In this document: positions 43,128 through 52,455 of the stretch, in pieces
Layout of the letters: each line of letters starts with the position of its first letter
Numbering within the stretch: the stretch's first letter is position 1
Assembly: GCA_934500875.1 (NCBI GenBank)
Contig: CAKSTL010000001.1
Span: 200,031 to 264,030 of the forward strand
DNA length: 64,000 nt
DNA from: an uncultured Clostridia bacterium
Lineage (GTDB): Bacteria > Bacillota > Clostridia > UMGS1810
Reading direction: 5' to 3'
Made by a program: the position numbers and the translations under genes
Notes under the pieces: generated by a model
Told to the model about the DNA's origin: nothing
The model's database searches: none
The model's input: the letters and a program-made list of their open reading frames with translations, nothing else

Positions 43128-44481
43128 TTTCTTAAACGGACTGTATGAGCATAAAAAAATATTTGTGATACTGCTTGCCGTAAGCGTTGTTCTTTGCTCC
43201 ATTAAGCTGAAGCTTGACGAAAGCTATACGGCAGAGATACTGATAAAATATATCGGTGCAAAGGCGGAGGATGGACTTGCCGAAAACGGCGAAAAAATAA
43301 ATCCTTATGAAATCAAAAGCTCGATTGTGATTAAAAACGCATTAACGGAGCTTGGATTTAAGACAACGAATATTGATGAAATCAGCCGCAATATCACCGT
43401 GACTCCCATTATCCCCACAGCCGAGCAGGAAAAATATGCGTCGTGGATCGACAAGTTTTCCGACTACGAAAAAAATGAGGATGAAAAGAAGAATACGGTG
43501 TACTACTCGGTAAAATATACTACATCAAATGGCAATGATTATGCCAAACGCATGCTCAGCGCTGTTTTCAGCCAGTACCGCCTGTATTATGTTGAAAGAT
43601 ATACTTACAGCTATGATATAACAAACCTGTCGGGAAATGTGGCGATGCAGTATGATTACTATGATACGGTGGATATTCTGCGAAAGAAAATAAACTCTAA
43701 TATTGAGTATTTGGCGAGAGTTTACGAGGCGGAAAAGAATTATCGTTCGCCGCAGACAGGCTATTCGCTTTTGGACTTGATAGCGGAGTATAAATCGCTT
43801 ACCGAACGGGATTTGTCAGTTGCGGAACGTATGGTTATTGAGAACGGTATTACAAAAAACGCTTGGTATCTGAGAAATGCGCTTCATAATAAAATAACGG
43901 ACGCAGCATATGATATTGACCTTAACAATAAAAGAGCTGAAACGCAAAAAGGACTTATGACGATTTATTCCGACAAGAACAAGCAGTATCTTTGGGACAG
44001 AGACGGTCGGAACAAGGACGATGACGACAGCGAAAGCTCGCAGGTGCGGGAAAACACCGAGCGTGATGAAAACTACGTTCAGAACAAGTCAGTATATGAT
44101 CAGCTTGTGTTAGACTATGTCAAATATCGCACGGCCGCCTTGAATACGGAGATTGACAGACAGCGCTATGAGAGTGATGCGAACAGCTTCCCGGACGGAT
44201 TTTCAAATAAGGAGCTCCAAAATGCACTTGAAACGAGCCTTGAAAACACATGCGAAAAGTTTAACAAACTCTATTCGCTTACGAAAGATACAATAGACGA
44301 TTATAATTCATACAAATCCGCACAGAGCATAGCTTGCATTTCGGGAGTTGTGGCGCATAAAACCGCAAGTACGGTATTTTACTATGCTGTGGGTCTTGTG
44401 CTTGCCTTAATGTTCGGCTTTCTGATATGCGGAGTGTTGGTTTATATTAAGAAAAACGAAACGGAAACGGCGGGAGAATAA
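43114..44481 (+). CDS. Wzz-like polysaccharide co-polymerase, second copy
   Basis: A 455-residue protein with a membrane span near residues 17-33 and another near 425-445 bracketing a long outer loop rich in Tyr, Asp and Asn. The start of the loop (ESYTAEILIKYIG) resembles the Wzz-domain strand after the first membrane span. A charged, disordered-looking stretch (NKDDDDSESSQVRENTERDENY) lies around residue 310. The ATG at 43114 is preferred; a GTG at 43108 with AAGGAG close by is also possible. Both starts overlap the end of the first copy. Two different proteins of this type in one operon suggest a paired assembly. Confidence 0.65.
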   Translation: MLLSDFLNGLYEHKKIFVILLAVSVVLCSIKLKLDESYTAEILIKYIGAKAEDGLAENGEKINPYEIKSSIVIKNALTELGFKTTNIDEISRNITVTPIIPTAEQEKYASWIDKFSDYEKNEDEKKNTVYYSVKYTTSNGNDYAKRMLSAVFSQYRLYYVERYTYSYDITNLSGNVAMQYDYYDTVDILRKKINSNIEYLARVYEAEKNYRSPQTGYSLLDLIAEYKSLTERDLSVAERMVIENGITKNAWYLRNALHNKITDAAYDIDLNNKRAETQKGLMTIYSDKNKQYLWDRDGRNKDDDDSESSQVRENTERDENYVQNKSVYDQLVLDYVKYRTAALNTEIDRQRYESDANSFPDGFSNKELQNALETSLENTCEKFNKLYSLTKDTIDDYNSYKSAQSIACISGVVAHKTASTVFYYAVGLVLALMFGFLICGVLVYIKKNETETAGE

Positions 44482-44482
44482 T

Positions 44483-45496
44483 ATGGAATTGGAATTGTGC
44501 GGGTATTTTGATCATAATTTCGGCGACGATTATATGCAGAAAATAACAGCGCATTATATGCCGGAATATAATTTTTACGTAGACGTGCGCAATTCTCCTT
44601 CGACTTTGCTGCTTGACGAAAAAAATGTCAGCTTAAAAAATAGCGAACAGAATAAAACCATTCCGAGGTTATTGGTCACCGGTTCCGGGTTTATGGTAAA
44701 CAGCCGTGCGGCGCTGAGGTGTGAACTTATCTGGTTTTTAAGACGAAAGCATATTGCCGATTACTGTATCGGATGCAATATCGAGCCGATTAAAAGCAGG
44801 CTTGCCGAACGGCTTGTCATACATAAGCTGAAAAAAATTAAGTATATTGTATGCCGTGACAAGAATAGCCTTTTATGGCTTCAAAAGAGGTGTCCGAATA
44901 CGATGATTTCCTATATGCCGGATATTCTGTTCGGAATGCCAAAGGGTTGGCTCCCGAAAAAATCGGACGGCGATAAACTCGGTATATCGCTTATTCGTTA
45001 TGACGGCAATAACGGCAGTTACTACTTAAAAATGGCACAGATTGCCGATTACTGGATTGAAACGACAGGAAAAGGCGTGATACTTCTTGCATTTGATACA
45101 GGCACAGAGGACGATACTTCTCTGTGCAAAAAGGTAAAGTCGCTTATGAAGTATAAGAATATGGCGGAAATCGTGAGTCACAGCGCCGGCGGAGAAATAC
45201 AAAGGGCATATTCTGTGTGCCGTAAGATAATCGGTGCAAGATTTCACTCGGCTGTGCTAAGCCTGAAAATGAACATAGATTTTTACCCGATTATATATAG
45301 GCAAAAAATGCGAAATTTGTTATCTGACGTATCTTATCCCATAGCCGGATGCGATATTCGTTCTGTCGATATAAGAGCAATTCAGAATTTTCTGATATCG
45401 GAGCCGCTTAATTTTATGATTGATAAGAGTTATTACAAGGATGTTGTAAAAGGCTTTGAAGTATTAAAAAAACAAATCGAAAGGGAAAAGAGATGA
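44483..45496 (+). CDS. Polysaccharide pyruvyl transferase family protein
   Basis: A 337-residue cytoplasmic protein of the PF04230-type family. Family features are FDHNFGDDYMQKI near the start, CRDKNSLLWLQ in the middle, and GARFHSAVLSLKMNIDFYPI near residue 250, where Arg and His are conserved. Members such as CsaB put pyruvate ketals on sugars of wall polymers, and pyruvylated polymer is what SLH domains bind. Its operon also encodes an SLH protein, which strengthens this reading. Some family members act on exopolysaccharide instead; both outcomes would add negative charge. It starts 1 bp after the preceding stop codon. Confidence 0.85.
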   Translation: MELELCGYFDHNFGDDYMQKITAHYMPEYNFYVDVRNSPSTLLLDEKNVSLKNSEQNKTIPRLLVTGSGFMVNSRAALRCELIWFLRRKHIADYCIGCNIEPIKSRLAERLVIHKLKKIKYIVCRDKNSLLWLQKRCPNTMISYMPDILFGMPKGWLPKKSDGDKLGISLIRYDGNNGSYYLKMAQIADYWIETTGKGVILLAFDTGTEDDTSLCKKVKSLMKYKNMAEIVSHSAGGEIQRAYSVCRKIIGARFHSAVLSLKMNIDFYPIIYRQKMRNLLSDVSYPIAGCDIRSVDIRAIQNFLISEPLNFMIDKSYYKDVVKGFEVLKKQIEREKR

Positions 45497-45497
45497 T

Positions 45498-46205
45498 ATG
45501 ATGGAAACCGTAACGGAAAGCGGCGCAGAAAAGGTTATATTGCCGTTCGAGAGAACGGATGAAATATATGAGGTTGAAAAAATAACATACTTGCCGCCAA
45601 AGCCGGTATACGGTTTTATAAAGCGGACAGTTGATATTATCGCAGCTCTTGTCGGCATTATTATTCTTCTGATTCCTATGCTCATTGCATACATATGCGT
45701 GGCGGTGACCTCAAAAGGAAAACCGATATATAAGCAGGAACGGCTCGGACTCGGCGGCAAGAGGTTTTACATATATAAATTCAGAACAATGTATGAAAAC
45801 GCCGAGAAGGACGGAATCCGTTGGTCGCTCGGCGAAGATGATGAGAGACTGACGGCGGTCGGCAGAGTTTTAAGAAGAATAAAGTTTGATGAAATACCGC
45901 AGCTGTTTAACTGCCTTACAGGCGATTTGTCACTTGTAGGGCCGCGCCCCGAAAGAGAGGTTTTCTATAAATGCTTTGAAGCCTATATTCCCGGTTTTTC
46001 GCAAAGGATTATGGTAAAGCCGGGTATTACGGGTCTTGCACAAATAACAGGGCTGTTTTTAAGACCGGAGGAGAAAATCAAGTACGATATAGAGTATATA
46101 AAAAAGCGTTCACTTTTACTGGATGCAAAAATATTGCTGGCAACAGCTGCTGTTGTAATGAGGGGCGACGGGCAAAACAAATCAAAGCGAGGCAGAGGCA
46201 AATGA
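45498..46205 (+). CDS. Undecaprenyl-phosphate sugar phosphotransferase (priming transferase)
   Basis: A 235-residue bacterial sugar transferase that starts repeat-unit synthesis by moving sugar-1-phosphate from a nucleotide sugar to undecaprenyl phosphate. One membrane hairpin (KRTVDIIAALVGIIILLIPML) is followed by the catalytic region with YKQERLGLGGKRFYIYKFRTM, the Asp-Glu pair of FDEIPQL, SLVGPRPER and KPGITGLAQI. The short form without the N-terminal multi-span domain is typical of Gram-positive loci. The sugar is unknown. It overlaps the next gene by 4 bp (ATGA). Confidence 0.95.
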   Translation: MMETVTESGAEKVILPFERTDEIYEVEKITYLPPKPVYGFIKRTVDIIAALVGIIILLIPMLIAYICVAVTSKGKPIYKQERLGLGGKRFYIYKFRTMYENAEKDGIRWSLGEDDERLTAVGRVLRRIKFDEIPQLFNCLTGDLSLVGPRPEREVFYKCFEAYIPGFSQRIMVKPGITGLAQITGLFLRPEEKIKYDIEYIKKRSLLLDAKILLATAAVVMRGDGQNKSKRGRGK

Positions 46206-47362
46206 AGAAAATACTATTCATAGCTACAGTGGTAAAAACGCATATAAACACTTTTCATTTGCCGTACATAAAAATGTTTAAAGAATGCGGTTACAAAACG
46301 GTTGTTGCCGCAAAAAACGATTATGAGGACGGCAAGGTGAATATTCCGGACTGCGATTTATATATAGACATTCCTTTTGCAAGGAATCCGTTTTCGGCGA
46401 GTAACATTAAAGCATACAAAATGCTGAAATCGGTAATCGACAACGGAAATTTTGATATTATAGAGTGCAATACCCCTGTCGGCAGCGTTATCGGCAGACT
46501 TGCCGCAAGAGGCGCAAGAAAAAAGGGAACCAAAGTAATTTACATTGCGCACGGATTTCACTTTTTTAGAGGCAGTTCAAAATTGGCTTGGCTTATGTTT
46601 TACCCTGTTGAAAGATTGCTGGCGCATATTACCGATGTATTGGTTACGATTAATCGTGAGGACTATGAAAGAGCGTCAAAAAAATTCAAAGCAAAACAAA
46701 TCGTTCACATAGACGGAATCGGTGTGGATTTGGAAAGGATCGAAAACAGCTGCCCTGACAAAAGCAAAGTGCGCCGTGAATTTTGTATAAAGGAAAGCGA
46801 CACGGTTCTTATATCGGTCGGAGAGCTTCGCAAACTGAAAAATCATCAAACAATTATTGAGGCAATGGCAAAAATCGAAAACAAAAACCTGCATTATATT
46901 ATCGCAGGCTGCGGAACTTTTGGCAGTGAACTTTCGGAACTTGCCGAGAGACATGGCATAAAAGACAGGGTTCATTTGCCCGGTTTTCGCAATGATGTGT
47001 TTGACCTTTTAAAGTCAAGCGATATATTCTGTTTTCCGTCAACGCGCGAGGGAATGCCGCTTGCTCTTATGGAAGCAATGGCGGCGGGACTTCCTGCTGT
47101 GGCGTCAAATGTGCGCGGAAACAGGGATCTGATTGCACCGGGCAAAGGTGGATTTTTATATTCGGCAAATGACTCAGACGGCTTTGCCGAGGGGATCAAA
47201 AAGCTTATAGATGATCCGTCTCTGCGCCGAAAAATGGGCAGCTACAATAAAGAGCAAATTAAAAAATACGACATAAAAATTATAAAAGAGAAATTATTCC
47301 GGATATATTTCCCGGACGAAAAGGATAGTTCAAAACGAGGTGAAAAGAGTGCCGCACTGTGA
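46202..47362 (+). CDS. Family 4 glycosyltransferase, EpsD-like
   Basis: A 386-residue GT-B glycosyltransferase. The N-terminal half starts MKKILFIATVVKTHINTFH and has AHGFHFF as in EpsD-like enzymes. The C-terminal half has SVGELRKLKNHQTIIEAM and the donor-binding FPSTREGMPLALMEAMAAGLPAVAS, whose first Glu is the conserved EX7E residue. It adds a sugar to the lipid-linked repeat unit on the cytoplasmic face. Donor and linkage cannot be read from sequence. Confidence 0.92.
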   Translation: MKKILFIATVVKTHINTFHLPYIKMFKECGYKTVVAAKNDYEDGKVNIPDCDLYIDIPFARNPFSASNIKAYKMLKSVIDNGNFDIIECNTPVGSVIGRLAARGARKKGTKVIYIAHGFHFFRGSSKLAWLMFYPVERLLAHITDVLVTINREDYERASKKFKAKQIVHIDGIGVDLERIENSCPDKSKVRREFCIKESDTVLISVGELRKLKNHQTIIEAMAKIENKNLHYIIAGCGTFGSELSELAERHGIKDRVHLPGFRNDVFDLLKSSDIFCFPSTREGMPLALMEAMAAGLPAVASNVRGNRDLIAPGKGGFLYSANDSDGFAEGIKKLIDDPSLRRKMGSYNKEQIKKYDIKIIKEKLFRIYFPDEKDSSKRGEKSAAL

Positions 47363-48335
47363 GTATGAGTATAGCTTTATTGTTCCGGTATACAACAAGG
47401 AAAAATATATAAGAGAGTGCATAAAAAGTATCGTACAGCAGGGCGAGCAATGCGAACTGATTTTGATAGACGACGGCTCAACCGATTCATCGGGAGAAAT
47501 CTGTGATAAATATGCAAAAGAATATAAGTGTGTTCAGGTGTATCACAAAGAAAACGCCGGCCCTGCTGCAGCAAGAAATTTCGGCTGCGGGAGAGCAAGA
47601 GGAAGATACTGTATATTTGTGGATGCAGATGATTATATAAGCGAAAATTTTATCAAACAGCTTGACGAAGGAGCAGCTGACCGCAATGCAGACATCATTT
47701 TTTATACGATAATAAAAATTTTTCCGGATGGAACAAAAAGACCCATGGCGGAGGGACTCAAACGTGAAAAAATTCATGGGAAACCAGCGAATGAGGTATT
47801 AAAGGCAATATCGGAGTGTTCAAAATTCCCGGCAAGTTCGGGCGGAAAAATCATACAAACAGAGTTTTTAAGATCAAACAATATCCGATTTAGAGAGGGT
47901 CTTATCGGCGAGGACATAGACTGGACTCTGCAGCTTGTATCCGTCATGAAATCGGCAGACGTTTATGAGGACGGAATTTATTACTACCGAATATCCGAAA
48001 ACACAAGACGTTCCTACGGCAACGAAAAAAGTCTTGATGATCAGCTGAAAATTATAGAGAAGTGGCTGAACAAATCAATGCATAGCGAAAGCAAAAAACA
48101 CATCTTAGCGTTCCTTGCGTTTCAGTATGCAATCGTTCTTCCGTTTTACGGAGCCCTGCCGTCTGAAACGAGAAAAAAATATAAAGACAGAATAAAGGCG
48201 CTGCGGTTTCTTCTCGAAAAAGGCAAAACAAGCAAAATACGGCTTGTCCGTACGGCGGTATGTCTGCTCGGTCCCGACAATGCTTCGCGCCTGTTATATA
48301 AATATGTTATACGGAGAGACGGAACGGATGAGTAA
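47349..48335 (+). CDS. Family 2 glycosyltransferase
   Basis: A 328-residue GT-A inverting glycosyltransferase. It begins YSFIVPVYNKEKYIRECIKSI and shows the nucleotide-binding IDDGSTDSSGEICDKY and the metal-binding VDADDYIS. The GTG at 47349 is chosen because GAGGTG lies 6 bp upstream; an upstream GTG at 47340 is possible. It overlaps the end of the preceding gene and the start of the next, a tightly packed operon arrangement. Confidence 0.9.
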   Translation: MPHCEYEYSFIVPVYNKEKYIRECIKSIVQQGEQCELILIDDGSTDSSGEICDKYAKEYKCVQVYHKENAGPAAARNFGCGRARGRYCIFVDADDYISENFIKQLDEGAADRNADIIFYTIIKIFPDGTKRPMAEGLKREKIHGKPANEVLKAISECSKFPASSGGKIIQTEFLRSNNIRFREGLIGEDIDWTLQLVSVMKSADVYEDGIYYYRISENTRRSYGNEKSLDDQLKIIEKWLNKSMHSESKKHILAFLAFQYAIVLPFYGALPSETRKKYKDRIKALRFLLEKGKTSKIRLVRTAVCLLGPDNASRLLYKYVIRRDGTDE

Positions 48336-49413
48336 AAAAGAAATTTTATTTGCGGCACAGAATCTGAATATCGGCGGCGTGCAGAAAGCTTTTGTAAACT
48401 ATTTAAAAAAGCTTTCCGAAAGCGGTGAATATGAAATAAGCGTCTTTGCTTTCACCGGCGGTATGCTTTCGGAAAAACTGCCGAAGAATATCAAAACAGA
48501 ATATGGCGGAATGCTTTTGGGGCTGTCGGCACAGTCCTTTGGCGATATAAGAAAAAACGGCAGTGTGTTTGATATTTTTCTTAGAATGTTGATAACCGTA
48601 TTTGCGAAAACTATCGGAACAAAGCGGTTTTACCGGCTGTGCTTTAAAAAGAGAAATAAAAAATATGACATTGCCGTTTCTTATTTTACAGACATACCGG
48701 CAGGCGTATTTAATAAGGGAACGAATTTATACATATCCGATTTCGTAAATGCCGGCGAAAAGTATGCTTTTATCCATACAGACCCTGTTTTCGGCGGTTT
48801 TGACAAAGAATACTGCAGAAGAATCTATGAGCCGTTTGATAAAATTATATGCGTGTCGGACGCAGTGCGGGAAAAATTCAATGCATTTCTTCCGGAATAT
48901 GCCGATAAGACGAAAACGCAGCATAATGTGTTTGACGAAAAAGAAATTAAAGAGCTTGCACAAGTGTATGAGCCGTTTGAAAAATCAAAATTTGATATTG
49001 TTACCGTTGCAAGAATAGATAACGCATCAAAAAGAATTGACGGAATCATAAATATCTGTTATCAGATTAAACGTTTAGGGCTTACAAACTTTAAGTGGAG
49101 AATTGTCGGGGACGGTCCCGATATGAAAAGAAATATTGAACTTGCAAAAAAAATGGGTGTGGAGGACATTGTCATTTTTGAGGGTGAGAAAACAAATCCA
49201 TACCCATATATATATAATTCTGATTTGTTTGCGCTTTTCTCGGCATATGAGGGTTATCCTCTTGTAATCGGTGAGGCGCTGATACTGAAAACGCCGGTAC
49301 TGACAACAAACTATGCGGCGGCAAAGGAGCAGATTCCAAAGGATAGAGGAATCATAGCTGAATCTGACGGGGAGTTTTTAAAATTGTTGGCTGCTCTTAT
49401 CAGAGGACATTGA
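48328..49413 (+). CDS. Family 4 glycosyltransferase
   Basis: A 361-residue GT-B glycosyltransferase. It starts MSKKEILFAAQNLNIGGVQKAFV, a common opening for family 4 enzymes (the GGVQ loop binds the acceptor side), and has IVTVARIDNASKRIDGII, WRIVGDGPDMKR and FALFSAYEGYPLVIGEALILKTPVLTT in the donor domain. The ATG at 48328 is chosen because it overlaps the preceding stop codon region by 8 bp and gives the normal family start. After it the operon has a 77-bp gap before the SLH gene. Confidence 0.9.
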   Translation: MSKKEILFAAQNLNIGGVQKAFVNYLKKLSESGEYEISVFAFTGGMLSEKLPKNIKTEYGGMLLGLSAQSFGDIRKNGSVFDIFLRMLITVFAKTIGTKRFYRLCFKKRNKKYDIAVSYFTDIPAGVFNKGTNLYISDFVNAGEKYAFIHTDPVFGGFDKEYCRRIYEPFDKIICVSDAVREKFNAFLPEYADKTKTQHNVFDEKEIKELAQVYEPFEKSKFDIVTVARIDNASKRIDGIINICYQIKRLGLTNFKWRIVGDGPDMKRNIELAKKMGVEDIVIFEGEKTNPYPYIYNSDLFALFSAYEGYPLVIGEALILKTPVLTTNYAAAKEQIPKDRGIIAESDGEFLKLLAALIRGH

Positions 49414-49490
49414 TACTTGATATACGAGCCGGTAAGGCGACTTGTATATATATTTACTTAAAATCACACAGAGGAAGGAGGTGAAAAGAG

Positions 49491-50726
49491 ATGAGAAAAA
49501 TGAGGAAGTTTTTTGTAATGCTTTTAGGTATTGCGATGATTTTGGGCACGAGTGTTCCGGCTTTTGCCGCACACAGTACGATTGCGACCACAACCCAATT
49601 CTTTGTTCAGCGTTACGGTGTTCATATGGACGAAGAAGGGAATGTAACCTCTCAAAGCACTTCGTACTTTACCGCTTCCGTATTTGATTCAAAGTTGACG
49701 GAAGGACCACGTTCATCAGATTATCATGTTGTGTACAAGGAAGGAGTTGTTTCCTCTGATGATGTCATCAGTGAGGTGAAAACCAAGCCTGACGATGCAG
49801 AAATTCTTGCGAAAATCAAGGACGCATATAACGGCGGTTACATTCTTTCCAGCAACGGAAAAGCCGTAAAATGGGACAAGTTTACAACCGATAACTATGA
49901 GATGCGCTGGTATGTATTAAAGTGCGAAGAAGGGTTATGGATGGTTGATGATGTGTGGCACGTAGACGGTGTTATTGTAGAAAAGGATACCCAGAAGCCG
50001 ATTGAAATCGTAGATCCGAGCGATCCGGGCTATAAACCGCCCATTTACGAGGATGAGGACGATAACCACGGCGAGGCCTTCGAGTACACAAGCAACTTTG
50101 CTTATATCTACGGATACAGCGACAACACTATGGCAGCGGATAACAATCTGCGCCGCAGTGAGGTATCGGCAATGGTACACCGCCTTGTGAAGCAGAACAA
50201 TAAGCTCGGCGGCTTTATGTACAGCGCATCAAATCCTCCGGCTTTCGATGATATCGAGGGCGAGTGGTTCAGAAGCGGTATCGAGTATATAAACCATAAG
50301 GGCGCTTTTGCAGGCAGCGGTAGTATATATCCGTATGTTGATGTGACACGCGGCGAAACCTTCAAAATCATATGCTTGGGTCTTGGCTTCAGCGAAAATA
50401 CCGGTCTTTCATATGAGGACTATGCCGCAATCTTACAGAAAGCGGGATATATTCAAGGTGATGAAAATGGCGATTTGAATACCTGGAAGCTGATTACAAG
50501 AGCTGAGTTCTGCGCGATTTACAACCGTATTATCGGCAGAGACAAAGCAAAACTCGTAACGGCGGACGGTGTGGAAATCACCGCCGAAACCTATGGGTTT
50601 AACGACCTGAAAGAGAGCAAATGGTATTATGAAACCATGCTGAGGGCAACAAGCGCATATGATGATGACGGATATGTCGATATAGAACTCCGAAATCAGC
50701 GGAATGTGCTCGACGACTATCAGTAA
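49491..50726 (+). CDS. Secreted SLH-domain protein encoded inside the exopolysaccharide operon
   Basis: A 411-residue secreted protein with a clear signal peptide (cut near PAFAAH) and a very strong AAGGAGGTG ribosome site. The N-terminal 170 residues are a novel-looking beta-rich domain with WYVLKCEEGLWMVDDVWHVDG. After a Pro/Asp/Glu linker come SLH repeats: FAYIYGYSDNTMAADNNLRRSEV, FDDIEGEWFRSGIEYINHKGAF with YPYVDVTRGETFKII, and a third with YIQGDENGDLNTWKLITRAEF. SLH domains bind pyruvylated wall polymer; the pyruvyl transferase gene lies in the same operon. The N-terminal domain may display a function tied to the polymer; its role is unknown. Confidence 0.85.
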   Translation: MRKMRKFFVMLLGIAMILGTSVPAFAAHSTIATTTQFFVQRYGVHMDEEGNVTSQSTSYFTASVFDSKLTEGPRSSDYHVVYKEGVVSSDDVISEVKTKPDDAEILAKIKDAYNGGYILSSNGKAVKWDKFTTDNYEMRWYVLKCEEGLWMVDDVWHVDGVIVEKDTQKPIEIVDPSDPGYKPPIYEDEDDNHGEAFEYTSNFAYIYGYSDNTMAADNNLRRSEVSAMVHRLVKQNNKLGGFMYSASNPPAFDDIEGEWFRSGIEYINHKGAFAGSGSIYPYVDVTRGETFKIICLGLGFSENTGLSYEDYAAILQKAGYIQGDENGDLNTWKLITRAEFCAIYNRIIGRDKAKLVTADGVEITAETYGFNDLKESKWYYETMLRATSAYDDDGYVDIELRNQRNVLDDYQ

Positions 50727-50780
50727 TCATATTTGTGCGCATAAGTATGATGCAAAAGTAATCCGGTAATTTAAAACATG

Positions 50781-50815
50781 GCGGTGGCGCCTTACCGCTG
50801 TCGCCTTGTATTTTT
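50781..50815 (+). terminator. Weak hairpin with T-rich tail after the SLH gene
   Basis: GCGGT/ACCGC stem within a GC-rich stretch, followed by TTGTATTTTT. It may partly uncouple the SLH gene from the last three genes of the locus. The 120-bp gap holds nothing else recognisable. Confidence 0.4.
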
Positions 50816-50846
50816 AATCGAATGAAGGAAGGAGATTCCGGTTGGC

Positions 50847-51431
50847 GTGGTAAAGAATTTTAAAAAATTTGCAGGTATTGTTCTATACAGGACGGTTGCC
50901 CGGTATCTTCCGGCATCATATGAAAAGCTTACGGGCGGTTTTTCAAAACGATTCCGCGCATTCTGTACAAGACTTATCCTTGATGAGTGCGGCAGTAACG
51001 TAAATATTGAAAAAGGTGCGGATTTTGCACTTAACATAAAAATCGGAAACAATTCCGGTATCGGAAAAAACTCAATCGTTGGCGCATATACGCAAATCGG
51101 CGATAATGTTATGATGGGAGAAGCGTGCTTTATATATGCCCGAAACCATAAAACAGACCGTTTAGATGTTCCCATGTGCATTCAGGGCTTTGAGGAATAT
51201 AGACCCGTTGTCATATCCGACGATGTGTGGATCGGAGCGAGAGTCACCATACTTCCGGGGGCAAAAATAGGAAAAGGCGTTATTATCGGAGCAGGTGCGG
51301 TTATAACGGGAGAAATACCGGACTATGCAGTAGTCGGAGGTGTTCCTGCAAGGATAATAAAATACAGAAATCAACAGAAAGGACGGTGCGGCGATGAATC
51401 CGAAACTGAGTGTGATTATTCCGGTGTATAA
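50847..51431 (+). CDS. Hexapeptide-repeat acyltransferase
   Basis: A 194-residue left-handed beta-helix acyltransferase of the maltose/serine acetyltransferase group. Hexapeptide repeats are evident (IGNNSGIGKNSIVGAYTQIG; IGARVTILPGAKIGKGVIIG; GAGAVITGEIPDYAVVGGVPARII), with the conserved ARNHKTDR loop carrying the catalytic His. It likely O-acetylates a sugar of the polymer. The GTG start at 50847 lies 13 bp after AAGGAAGGAG, a wide but usable spacing. It overlaps the next gene by 38 bp. Confidence 0.88.
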   Translation: MVKNFKKFAGIVLYRTVARYLPASYEKLTGGFSKRFRAFCTRLILDECGSNVNIEKGADFALNIKIGNNSGIGKNSIVGAYTQIGDNVMMGEACFIYARNHKTDRLDVPMCIQGFEEYRPVVISDDVWIGARVTILPGAKIGKGVIIGAGAVITGEIPDYAVVGGVPARIIKYRNQQKGRCGDESETECDYSGV

Positions 51432-52455
51432 TGCGGAAAAATTTTTAGATAAGTGTATAAACAGTATTTTAAATCAGCCATATAAGGATTTGGAAATCGT
51501 GTTGGTTGATGATTCGTCGACGGATGCAAGCGCCGCAATATGCGATGGCTATGCTGAAAATTATGATTTTATAAAAGCAATTCACAAGGAACACGGAGGG
51601 CCGATACATACGAGAAAGACCGGATTTTTAAATTCCTGCGGAGAATATGTGTCATATATAGACAGTGACGATTACATAGAACCGGGAATGTATGAATATA
51701 TGATGAAAAAGATATTGGAACATGACGCTGATATAGGTATCAGCGATATTGTAATTGAAACCGAAAATTCAAGAATTCCGTTATATAAAGATATACCGGA
51801 AGGCTTTTATAATAAAGAAAAATTGGAAAAAGAAGTTTATCCTTATATGCTCTATTCGTCAAGACTGAATGAGCCGTCAGTCATACCGAGCCTTTGTACC
51901 AAAATTATCAGAAGGAACGTACTTGAAAAGGTAATTTTAAATGCCAATGAAAGCATTTATTATGGCGAAGATGCTATATGCTCATATCCATGCTTGCTTG
52001 ATGCAAACAGCGCATATATTACAAAGGATAAATTTTTCTATATATACAGGCAGACTGCATATTCCATTACAAAAAAATATGACAGTCGGTTTTGCGATAA
52101 ACTAAAGCTTTTAATAAGAATACTCGAAGCGGAATTTAAAAATCGAAGCTTTGAGGCGGAAACACAGCTGAACTGCTATATATCACTGCAACTCGTTCAT
52201 TGCCTGAGAGGCGAGCTTTTGAACAACAACAAAATACCGCTTTATGAACGAGTTAAGAAAATGAAAGAATATCTGTCGTATCCGAAATTTAAGGAAGTAT
52301 TCGATACGGCAAAACAGGAGAATATCGACAAGAAATTGAAGGCTAAGCTGCGGCTTGCAGAAAACGGGCATTTATATTTGCTGTTTCTGATGTTCTTTCT
52401 GAAGGAAAAAATCTTGTTGCTAAAGGAAAAGTACGGTGAACGCAAAAAATCGTAA
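51394..52455 (+). CDS. Family 2 glycosyltransferase
   Basis: A 353-residue GT-A glycosyltransferase. It begins MNPKLSVIIPVYNAEKFLDKC and carries LVDDSSTDASAAICDGY and YIDSDDYIEPGMYEYM, the nucleotide- and metal-binding signatures. The C-terminal third is helical and basic and may attach to the membrane surface. Its start lies inside the acyltransferase gene and its end overlaps the flippase gene, so all three are translationally linked. Confidence 0.9.
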   Translation: MNPKLSVIIPVYNAEKFLDKCINSILNQPYKDLEIVLVDDSSTDASAAICDGYAENYDFIKAIHKEHGGPIHTRKTGFLNSCGEYVSYIDSDDYIEPGMYEYMMKKILEHDADIGISDIVIETENSRIPLYKDIPEGFYNKEKLEKEVYPYMLYSSRLNEPSVIPSLCTKIIRRNVLEKVILNANESIYYGEDAICSYPCLLDANSAYITKDKFFYIYRQTAYSITKKYDSRFCDKLKLLIRILEAEFKNRSFEAETQLNCYISLQLVHCLRGELLNNNKIPLYERVKKMKEYLSYPKFKEVFDTAKQENIDKKLKAKLRLAENGHLYLLFLMFFLKEKILLLKEKYGERKKS

